Shown here: piece by piece, positions 6,431 to 11,377 of the stretch
Layout of the letters: each line of letters begins with the position of its first letter
Position numbering within the stretch: the stretch's first letter is position 1
Source of the DNA: Eggerthella sp. CAG:368
GTDB taxonomy: Bacteria; Actinomycetota; Coriobacteriia; Coriobacteriales; Eggerthellaceae
Length of the DNA: 11,377 nucleotides
Direction: 5' to 3'
Assembly (NCBI GenBank): GCA_000434775.1
Contig: FR895493.1
Coordinates: forward strand, 142,788 to 154,164
Program-made: the position numbers and the translations under genes
The notes under the pieces: model-generated
Seen by the model: only the letters and a program-made list of their open reading frames with translations
What the model was told of the DNA's origin: nothing
Database searches by the model: none

Positions 6431-6458
6431 AAGAATCTGCTCAATTGAGCAGATTCTT
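6431..6458. terminator. Perfect 28-bp palindrome, bidirectional terminator for aroE and tRNA-Ser(UGA)
   Basis: Positions 6431-6444 and 6445-6458 are exact reverse complements (AAGAATCTGCTCAA and its complement) with no mismatch or spacer. The palindrome starts 3 nt after the aroE stop. In the minus direction it is followed by a run of T residues (complement of 6427-6432), giving a good terminator for the tRNA. In the plus direction the T-tract is short (TT then GATAG), so termination of aroE is probably weaker. Confidence 0.8.
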
Positions 6459-6470
6459 GATAGTAGCAAC

Positions 6471-6558
6471 TGGCGGAGGAAGTAGGATTCGAACCCACGG
6501 TACCTCTCGGTACAACGGTTTTCAAGACCGCCGCATTCAACCGCTCTGCCATTCCTCC
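6471..6558 (-). tRNA. tRNA-Ser(UGA)
   Basis: This is a complete class II tRNA of 88 nt with encoded CCA, read on the minus strand. The acceptor stem is GGAGGAA pairing with TTCCTCC, followed by discriminator G and CCA. The anticodon loop CTTGAAA places UGA at 6524-6522. The long variable arm has the stem GTACC/GGTAC around GAGA, diagnostic of serine tRNA. The T arm holds GTTCGAATC. It reads UCA and UCG-type serine codons. It converges on aroE and diverges from tadA, whose start is only 29 bp from its 5' end. Confidence 0.96.
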
Positions 6559-6574
6559 AGTAGGTGCGCAAATC

Positions 6575-6605
6575 AGGATAACACATAATGATAAAAAACG
6601 GTCAA
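6575..6605 (-). promoter_or_regulatory. Probable promoter of tRNA-Ser(UGA)
   Basis: On the minus strand TTGACC (6605-6600) matches five of six bases of the -35 consensus. TATCCT (6580-6575) is a -10 candidate at 19 bp, or TTATCC at 18 bp. The distance from the -10 to the tRNA 5' end is 16 nt. The promoter covers the start codon and the ribosome site AGGA (6575-6578) of tadA on the other strand. Confidence 0.45.
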
Positions 6606-7271
6606 AGTATGCCTAAAGAATTCTGTGAAACTGCAGATATATGTATTTCTTCTTGTGGTGAACAAGCGGAAATTGCGCAGATGGGTCTTGCTGACAAGGA
6701 GTCTATCAGATCAGCTGAGGCGAAAGGCGCCTGCTCTGCGGGCGCTCTAAATTCTCTTAATACTTACCACCAAAGGCCTCGTCAGGAATGCGACGCTTAC
6801 TTTATGGCTCAGGCTATCAATCAAGCACGCAGCGCAGAGCTTCTCGATGAAGTTCCTATTGGAGCTGTGGTGGTGTTTGAGGGGCGTATTATTGCTCAGG
6901 CGGGAAATCGGCGTGAAACTGATGCTGACCCTGCAGGTCATGCGGAGTTTCTTGCGCTCAAACGGGCAGCAGAAGTGCTGGGCGCCTGGAGGCTTTCAGG
7001 TTGTACGGTGTATGTAACGCTAGAACCTTGTATTATGTGTGCGGGTCTTATGCATCAAGCCCGTATTGATAGGTGTGTGTTTGGTGCCTTTGATCCTAAG
7101 GCTGGCGCGCTCGGGTCTTTGTATCAGGTGCATGCTGATACACGGCTCAATCACCAGTTTGAGGTCACGGCAGGAGTGTGCGAAACTGAATGCGCGCAGC
7201 TGCTCAAAAGCTTTTTTGCAAAGAAAAGACGCTTAAAGAAGGCGCAAAAGGCCACTGAAAAAGGCCAATAG
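6588..7271 (+). CDS. tadA: tRNA-specific adenosine deaminase with an N-terminal extension
   Basis: TadA converts adenosine 34 of tRNA-Arg(ACG) to inosine, allowing one tRNA to read several arginine codons. The deaminase domain begins at about residue 69 and carries the zinc and catalytic motifs HAE (His118, Glu120) and PCIMC (Cys148, Cys151). The family-typical GNRRE (106-110) and DPKAGALGS (169-177) are also present. The C terminus (211-227) is basic. The usual family length is about 150-170 residues; here the first 68 residues are an unmatched extension with several cysteines. ATG 6588 has AGGA 9 nt upstream. The internal ATG at 6804 would give a standard 155-residue protein but has no ribosome site. 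I list the longer form, and the start is uncertain. The gene is 13 nt from ispE, probably co-transcribed. Confidence 0.88.
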   Translation: MIKNGQSMPKEFCETADICISSCGEQAEIAQMGLADKESIRSAEAKGACSAGALNSLNTYHQRPRQECDAYFMAQAINQARSAELLDEVPIGAVVVFEGRIIAQAGNRRETDADPAGHAEFLALKRAAEVLGAWRLSGCTVYVTLEPCIMCAGLMHQARIDRCVFGAFDPKAGALGSLYQVHADTRLNHQFEVTAGVCETECAQLLKSFFAKKRRLKKAQKATEKGQ

Positions 7272-7284
7272 AAAGAGGAATGTA

Positions 7285-8196
7285 ATGAATTACATAAAGC
7301 TTATTGCTCCGGCAAAAGTGAACTTAGTTTTGGCGGTTGGAGACACGCGTGAAGACGGGTTTCATTCGGTTGATACCATCATGCACGCGCTTGCACTTCA
7401 CGATGTTTTAGAGATGTATCACTATGATGCGGAAGACGAGGGAACTGGTCTTGTTGTAAGAATCACCAGCGAGCTTGACGACGGGGTTAATCTCGACATT
7501 CCCGTGGAGGAAAACATCATCTATCGTGCTATTACCCTGTTGGCTGAAGAAATCGGACGTAAGGAAGACGAGGAAATTCGTGTTACCTTAGTAAAGCACA
7601 TCCCAAGCGAAGCGGGCTTGGGCGGAGGTTCTTCTGACGCGGCAGCTGCCTTGCATGGTGCTGCTCTTATGTGGGGAGTTTCGCTTGACGACGAGCGGCT
7701 ACTAAACGTGGCAAAGCGACTCGGCGCCGATGTTGCATTTTTCCTTCAGGGCGGTTGTGCTTATCTGAATGGTAAAGGGGACGCGGTAGTCAAAACGCTT
7801 GTTCCGCGAAAGGATTTCTGTGTGCTTGTTCGTCCAGGTGTTGGTATTTCAACGAAGTCCGCTTATGAAGCCTTTGATAAAAACCCCGTAGAAGTAACGC
7901 AAGAGTATCGCAAAAGCCTTTCTGAGCTTGATGAGGCGAGCGAAGTTGAGCTTTGGAACAACATGACTCAGGCTTCCGAATCGCTGTGCGAAGAATTGCG
8001 TGTCATGCGTGAGTGGCTCGAAACAAATTTCAAAGAGAACGACGCCGTTCTGTGCGGAAGCGGTTCTGCTATGTGCGTGATTTGTTCGACATATGATGAA
8101 GCGGTTGCAGTTTCCGTAAGTGCTCAGCGAGTAGGATATTGGACACGAGTATCATCTTTAACTCGTGTTGGCGCCCAAGTGGTAGAGAGTTTTTAG
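7285..8196 (+). CDS. ispE: 4-diphosphocytidyl-2-C-methyl-D-erythritol kinase
   Basis: This GHMP kinase of the MEP pathway phosphorylates the 2-hydroxyl of CDP-methylerythritol, a step to isopentenyl diphosphate. It has 303 residues. Motif 1 is APAKVNL (8-14) with the conserved Lys11. Motif 2, the phosphate loop, lies in IPSEAGLGGGSSDAAAAL (106-123). Asp149 in GADVAFFLQGG (147-157) is the likely catalytic base. Motif 3 is LCGSGSAMC (256-264). Length is normal. The ribosome site AGAGGA (7274-7279) is 5 nt from the ATG. It follows tadA by 13 nt and precedes lemA by 48 nt, so the three may share a transcript. The functional link between neighbours is not obvious; ispE clusters with unrelated housekeeping genes in many bacteria. 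Confidence 0.95.
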   Translation: MNYIKLIAPAKVNLVLAVGDTREDGFHSVDTIMHALALHDVLEMYHYDAEDEGTGLVVRITSELDDGVNLDIPVEENIIYRAITLLAEEIGRKEDEEIRVTLVKHIPSEAGLGGGSSDAAAALHGAALMWGVSLDDERLLNVAKRLGADVAFFLQGGCAYLNGKGDAVVKTLVPRKDFCVLVRPGVGISTKSAYEAFDKNPVEVTQEYRKSLSELDEASEVELWNNMTQASESLCEELRVMREWLETNFKENDAVLCGSGSAMCVICSTYDEAVAVSVSAQRVGYWTRVSSLTRVGAQVVESF

Positions 8197-8213
8197 CCTG
8201 TTATTTGTTACAC

Positions 8214-8238
8214 TCGAAGAAATGCTTCGACGGGAGGG
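8214..8238 (+). promoter_or_regulatory. Small hairpin directly before the lemA ribosome site
   Basis: TCGAAG (8214-8219) and CTTCGA (8225-8230) form a 6-bp stem with a 5-nt loop. The strong ribosome site GGGAGGG (8232-8238) begins 2 nt after it, followed by the ATG at 8245. There is no T-tract, so it is not a terminator. A processing site or translation-tuning structure in the ispE-lemA spacer is possible. Confidence 0.3.
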
Positions 8239-8244
8239 ATTTAT

Positions 8245-8868
8245 ATGGTTGTAGGAATAGTAATCGCCGTCATTGTTGTCGTTCTTATCATTGCACTGGT
8301 GGTTCTGTACAACAATTTTGTTCAGCTTCGCAACCGCGTTGATAATGCATGGTCACAGATCGATGTTCAGCTTCAGCGTCGACTAGATTTGATTCCAAAC
8401 CTAGTCGAAACGGTTAAGGGATACGCTGCTCACGAGCAGGGAACCTTCGATATGGTCACGAAGGCACGCAGCGCTGTTGTTCAGGCCCAAACACCTGAAG
8501 GAAAAATGGCCGCAGACAATGTGCTTACCGATACGCTCAAAAGTCTTTTTGCGGTGTCTGAGGCGTATCCAGAGCTAAAGGCTAACCAAAACTTCCAGCA
8601 GTTGCAGTCTGAACTTGCCGCGACGGAAGATCAGATTAGCTACATGCGTCAAAGCTACAACGATGTTGTTATGAAGTACAACAATGCCATTGAAACATTC
8701 CCTGGTGTTTTGATTGCTGGTCCGTTTGGTTTTAAAAAGCGCGAAAGCTTTGATGCAAATGTTTCAGCATCGGCAAGCCCCGTTGTTTCTTTTGGTCAAG
8801 GTAATCAGCCAGGAGCCCCTGCGGTAAACATGGATACCGCTCCTAAAGATCCTTCCCAGCACATCTAG
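8245..8868 (+). CDS. LemA family membrane protein
   Basis: This 207-residue protein has one N-terminal membrane segment (residues 3-22, strongly hydrophobic) and then the LemA helical domain (about 23-165). The family signature is evident in YNNFVQLRNRV (22-32), AWSQIDVQLQRRLDLIPNL (35-53), and VETVKGYAAHE (54-64); later come NFQQLQSELAATEDQISYMR (116-135) and YNNAIETFPG (145-154). The tail (171-207) is Ser, Ala, Pro and Gln rich, probably flexible. The N-terminal anchor orientation is not certain from sequence. LemA proteins are widespread, of unclear biochemical role, and often encoded beside DUF2207 (TPM-like membrane) proteins, as here. The ribosome site GGGAGGG is strong. The gene ends near a long stem-loop and a convergent tRNA gene. 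Confidence 0.93.
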   Translation: MVVGIVIAVIVVVLIIALVVLYNNFVQLRNRVDNAWSQIDVQLQRRLDLIPNLVETVKGYAAHEQGTFDMVTKARSAVVQAQTPEGKMAADNVLTDTLKSLFAVSEAYPELKANQNFQQLQSELAATEDQISYMRQSYNDVVMKYNNAIETFPGVLIAGPFGFKKRESFDANVSASASPVVSFGQGNQPGAPAVNMDTAPKDPSQHI

Positions 8869-8882
8869 TCTATAGCAAAAGA

Positions 8883-8916
8883 AAAGACCCTATCTCATGT
8901 ATGGGATAGGGTCTTT
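8883..8916. terminator. Bidirectional terminator between lemA and tRNA-Ser(GCU)
   Basis: A 12-bp perfect stem (AAAGACCCTATC 8883-8894, complement 8905-8916) extends to 15 bp with one wobble around the loop TGTA. In the minus direction it is followed by TTTTCTTTTGC, a good T-rich tail for ending the tRNA transcript. In the plus direction only the stem's own TTT is present, so lemA transcription may read through partly. Confidence 0.8.
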
Positions 8917-8926
8917 GAGCAATCAG

Positions 8927-9017
8927 TGGCGGAGAGCTAGGGATTCGAACCCTAGATACGCTTTTGGCGTATACTCGCTTAGCAGGCGAGCACCTTCGGC
9001 CTCTCGGTCAGCTCTCC
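8927..9017 (-). tRNA. tRNA-Ser(GCU)
   Basis: This is a complete class II tRNA of 91 nt with encoded CCA on the minus strand. The acceptor stem is GGAGAGC with GCTCTCC, discriminator G, then CCA. The anticodon stem is CTCGC/GCGAG with the loop CTGCTAA, placing GCU at 8983-8981. The long variable arm pairs TACGC with GCGTA. The T arm holds GGTTCGAATCC. It reads the AGC and AGU serine codons. It lies between lemA and the DUF2207 gene, opposite to both. Confidence 0.97.
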
Positions 9018-9038
9018 AATATTGGTTTGCGAATTGAA

Positions 9039-9067
9039 ATGATAACCTGCCCACTCATATCTTGCAA
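9039..9067 (-). promoter_or_regulatory. Promoter of tRNA-Ser(GCU)
   Basis: On the minus strand TTGCAA (9067-9062) and TATCAT (9044-9039) are spaced by exactly 17 bp. The -10 is five of six to consensus and lies 21 nt from the tRNA 5' end. The -35 hexamer overlaps the first two bases of the plus-strand ribosome site of the next gene (AAGGAGG, 9066-9072). Confidence 0.65.
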
Positions 9068-9078
9068 GGAGGAGAGCG

Positions 9079-11091
9079 GTGCAAAATAGTTTGTTTTATC
9101 AAAAAAATAAAAACATTCTCACAAATGAGAGGATGACCATAAGTAAAAACTCAGTTTCAGAGAAAACAGAAAAACACTTTTCTGTAAGTATTCTTTTCTT
9201 GGGCTTTCTTGCTGCAGTTATGCTTGCACTCGTTTTGATGCCTCAAGTGGCGTATGCGAAATCATACGAGATGCCTAAGGTAACAATTGATGCGGCCGCT
9301 CATGAAAATGGCGACCTTCAGGTAACTGAGCAGCGGACTTTTTCGTTTAACGGCACATTTTCGGCTGTTTGGTGGGAATTCGAGAATATTCCCTCATATT
9401 CTTCTTTGAATGTGAGCAGCGTTTCTCTTGCGTATGATTCGGGAGAAACTAAGCAGCTTTCTTCTGTTCCTTTTGTTCTTGATTGGCGCGATGCTGGTGG
9501 ACCCGCTTATTCGTCTTATTCGGTTGACTCTCCTAAAAATACGCTCTATGTGTTTTTTGCCGCTGAAGATGAAGACGTAACTATAACCATTAACTACACC
9601 ATTACGGATGTGGTCTCGGTACATCAGGACGTGGCGGAGTTGTATTGGAAAGTGGTAGGAACAAGTTGGGCAGCTGACTCTCAAAATGTTTCGATGAATT
9701 TGTCACTTCCTGTGCCTGCGGGTGCTTCGGTGGTGCCAGGCGATACGGTTCGCGCTTGGGGTCATGGTCCCTTAAATGCTACGGTCGCCTTCCAAGATGA
9801 TGGAACCATTCAGTATTCAATCCCGTCGGTTTCGAGTGGGCACTACGCGGAAGCTCGTGTGGTATTTCCTTCGTCGTGGATGACAGGGGTAAAGCCAACG
9901 GATGAAAACGCGAACCCTAATCAGTCAAAACTTGATTCAATTCTTTCTGAAGAACAGCAGTGGGCCGACGAGGCAAATGCTCAGCGTATAGGCTCTATTG
10001 TTTTACTTTTGGTTGCAATTGCAGTTTCTTTGGCGGCATGCATCTGGGCTCTATGGAACTTTATTCGTTACGGAAAAGAGCTCAAGCCTCAATTCATTGA
10101 TGAATACTGGCGTGATGTGCCCGTTAAAGGAGAGCATCCTGCGGTAATCGGTCGTCTCTGTCGTTTTGATAAGCAAGAAGCGAGTGACTTTACCGTGACT
10201 ATCATGAACTTGGTAAATGAAGGGGCTCTCCTGATCAATAAAGGCACCTACCCTTCAGGTAAGAAGGTTGTCGAAGACTATTACCTCACACGGGTTGACT
10301 CCTATATTCCCAAGACAGAGATTGACCGAAAGGCTCTTTCGATACTGTTTGATGACATTGCAAAAGGTAAAAATGCTTTATGGCTTGCTTCAATTAAACA
10401 GTATGCAAAAGATAATCCAACAGATTTCTCTGCGGATATGGAAACATGGCAAGATCAAGTGACGGCTCAAACCATGCAGGGTAACTACTTCGAGGATTAT
10501 TCCAAAGATAAGAAGTTTAAAACCATTGGTCTCGCCTTAGGACTACTGCTACTCGGTTTTGTTTTGTCGTGTATTTCAGAAAATCCTCTTGTTATAGCTC
10601 CCTGTATTATTGCATCGGTGGTTGTAGGGGTACTGTCTCGCTTTATGGAACGTAGAACACAAAAAGGTGCCGATGCATATGCTCGATGCAAGGCACTTAA
10701 GAAGTGGCTGACTGATTTTTCCGCACTGAATGAACGTCCTGTGCTCGATATTAAGGTATGGGGAAAGTTTATGGTATACGCCTATTTGTTTGGGGTTGCA
10801 GACAAAGTGATGAAGGAGTTAAGAAAAACAATTCCAGAGTTGTTTAGTGCCGATGAGCAAATGATGGGTCAGTCACCTTACTACGTGCCTTGGTGGCTTC
10901 TCTATACCAACGCATACAGTAGCAATTCGGTTTTGCCTGACTTTACTTCAGCTTTTGACAACGCTCTTTCTTCGTCTCTTGAGGCAACTTCTTCGGCAGC
11001 AAGTGGAGATTTTTCAAGCGGAGGCGGCTTCGGTGGAGGATTCTCTGGCGGAGGCGGCGGTGGCTTCGGTGGAGGCGGCGGCGCACGCTAG
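9079..11091 (+). CDS. DUF2207 family membrane protein with Gly-rich C terminus
   Basis: This 670-residue protein has, in order: a polar N-terminal stretch (1-34); a signal-like hydrophobic segment (35-58) ending in VAYA before Lys61, a plausible signal peptidase site; a predicted extracytoplasmic beta-rich region (about 62-300) with the family motif WWEFENIP (98-105); a membrane segment (304-328); a cytoplasmic region (329-478); a membrane hairpin (481-498, 503-520); a further soluble part; and a Gly/Phe tail (647-670). This architecture fits DUF2207 proteins, whose function is not established and which commonly partner LemA. The GTG start is chosen because AAGGAGG (9066-9072) lies 6 nt upstream. 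An ATG at 9133 would give a more usual signal peptide length but has no correctly spaced ribosome site. No promoter for it is clear. Confidence 0.87.
   Translation: MQNSLFYQKNKNILTNERMTISKNSVSEKTEKHFSVSILFLGFLAAVMLALVLMPQVAYAKSYEMPKVTIDAAAHENGDLQVTEQRTFSFNGTFSAVWWEFENIPSYSSLNVSSVSLAYDSGETKQLSSVPFVLDWRDAGGPAYSSYSVDSPKNTLYVFFAAEDEDVTITINYTITDVVSVHQDVAELYWKVVGTSWAADSQNVSMNLSLPVPAGASVVPGDTVRAWGHGPLNATVAFQDDGTIQYSIPSVSSGHYAEARVVFPSSWMTGVKPTDENANPNQSKLDSILSEEQQWADEANAQRIGSIVLLLVAIAVSLAACIWALWNFIRYGKELKPQFIDEYWRDVPVKGEHPAVIGRLCRFDKQEASDFTVTIMNLVNEGALLINKGTYPSGKKVVEDYYLTRVDSYIPKTEIDRKALSILFDDIAKGKNALWLASIKQYAKDNPTDFSADMETWQDQVTAQTMQGNYFEDYSKDKKFKTIGLALGLLLLGFVLSCISENPLVIAPCIIASVVVGVLSRFMERRTQKGADAYARCKALKKWLTDFSALNERPVLDIKVWGKFMVYAYLFGVADKVMKELRKTIPELFSADEQMMGQSPYYVPWWLLYTNAYSSNSVLPDFTSAFDNALSSSLEATSSAASGDFSSGGGFGGGFSGGGGGGFGGGGGAR
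11026..11089 (+). repeat. Gly-rich coding repeat at the DUF2207 C terminus
   Basis: GGCTTCGGTGGAGG occurs at 11026-11039 and again at 11062-11075, inside a run of GGN codons. It encodes the GGGFGGGFSGG-type tail. Such a repeat is prone to length change by slippage or recombination, and similar tails are usual in this protein family. Confidence 0.75.
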
Positions 11092-11154
11092 GCGGGTGTC
11101 GCGAATAGCCCTGACGGTTTAAGGCTAAACTGCATAAGACACGAACAGAAAACG

Positions 11155-11163
11155 TGTTATAGT
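11155..11163 (+). promoter_or_regulatory. Extended -10 promoter candidate for the shikimate kinase gene
   Basis: TGT-TATAGT (11155-11163) is an extended -10 with five of six hexamer matches. No -35 is seen at the right distance. A short inverted repeat ACACG/CGTGT (11139-11143/11153-11157) overlaps its upstream edge. Another small stem, TAGCC/GGCTA, lies between 11106 and 11127 without a T-tract, so the DUF2207 gene has no clear terminator. Confidence 0.45.
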
Positions 11164-11197
11164 TGCCTAAGGACAAGTGGCGAAGTAAGGAAGAGGA

Positions 11198-11377
11198 ATG
11201 ATAAACAATACGTCTAACATTATTTTGATTGGAATGCCTGGTGCGGGTAAGTCTACGTTGGGTGTTGTTCTCGCAAAAATCTTGAACTATTCCTTCATCG
11301 ACGCTGACCTGTTAATTCAAAGTCAATGCGACAAAACACTTCAGAAAATCATTGATGCCTGTGGTCCTGATGGGTTT
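11198..11377 (+). CDS. aroK: Shikimate kinase, partial (first 60 residues)
   Basis: The reading frame begins at ATG 11198, after AAGGA (11187-11191) 6 nt upstream, and is open to the window end. It shows a P-loop GMPGAGKST (12-20), then FIDADLLI (33-40) with the two aspartates Asp35 and Asp37 expected to bind shikimate and magnesium. The LIGMPGAGKST start and the TLQKIID segment (47-53) match shikimate kinases. The enzyme phosphorylates shikimate at the 3-hydroxyl, two steps after dehydroquinate dehydratase and one after AroE, whose gene lies at 5544-6428. Only the N-terminal third is present, so related nucleoside kinases cannot be fully excluded. Confidence 0.8.
   Translation, partial: MINNTSNIILIGMPGAGKSTLGVVLAKILNYSFIDADLLIQSQCDKTLQKIIDACGPDGF

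Noticed and set aside
6332..6586. Minus-strand frames over tRNA-Ser(UGA)
   Set aside because: These are translations of the tRNA itself and the reverse of aroE; no independent support.
6235..6588. 117-codon plus-strand frame across the aroE end and the tRNA
   Set aside because: It crosses a terminator palindrome and a tRNA gene on the opposite strand; a chance frame.
6471..9017. tRNA genes as integration sites of a mobile element
   Set aside because: No integrase, no repeat of the tRNA 3' end and only housekeeping genes nearby.
10943..11176. Minus-strand 77-codon frame rich in Arg, His and Ser
   Set aside because: It is the reverse of the Gly-rich coding repeat of DUF2207, whose biased composition keeps the other strand open.

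Overview
This window looks like ordinary chromosomal DNA of a small-genome, medium-GC bacterium with Shine-Dalgarno-led genes and MEP-pathway isoprenoid synthesis. The family likeness of the IspE, UspA, Uup-type ABC-F and LemA/DUF2207 proteins suggests an actinobacterium of class Coriobacteriia. That placement rests on remembered family resemblance and is tentative. I see no transposase, integrase, phage gene, CRISPR array or attachment site.

Layout. Positions 1-354 hold no gene I can support. They contain a series of inverted repeats, a 12-bp tandem repeat with nested palindromes, and a promoter whose two hexamers lie in the arms of a palindrome. This leads to a TetR-type regulator (355-1029). 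A UspA protein follows (1132-1608), with its own palindrome upstream and a strong terminator (1628-1661). Convergent to it on the minus strand is a two-gene unit: a YbaN/DUF454 membrane protein (3252-2830), then ferrochelatase (2826-1780). A divergent 186-bp region separates this unit from a plus-strand run: a Uup-like ABC-F ATPase (3439-5271), an AroE/YdiB-like shikimate dehydrogenase (5544-6428), TadA (6588-7271), IspE (7285-8196), LemA (8245-8868), a secreted/membrane DUF2207 protein (9079-11091), and the first 60 codons of a shikimate kinase that runs off the window (11198-11377).

Two serine tRNA genes lie on the minus strand inside the plus-strand run: tRNA-Ser(UGA) at 6471-6558 and tRNA-Ser(GCU) at 8927-9017. 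Both have the same arrangement. The tRNA converges on the preceding protein gene at a long stem-loop that can end transcription from both sides. Its promoter then lies across the translation start region of the next, divergent protein gene.

By function, AroE and the shikimate kinase belong to aromatic amino acid synthesis, IspE to isoprenoids, HemH to haem, TadA and the tRNAs to decoding, and the ABC-F protein to ribosome function. LemA and DUF2207 are a recurrent membrane pair of poorly known function. The least explained parts are the structured region upstream of tetR, the LemA/DUF2207 pair split by a tRNA gene, and the N-terminal extension of TadA. I do not see clear evidence of a wholly new system.
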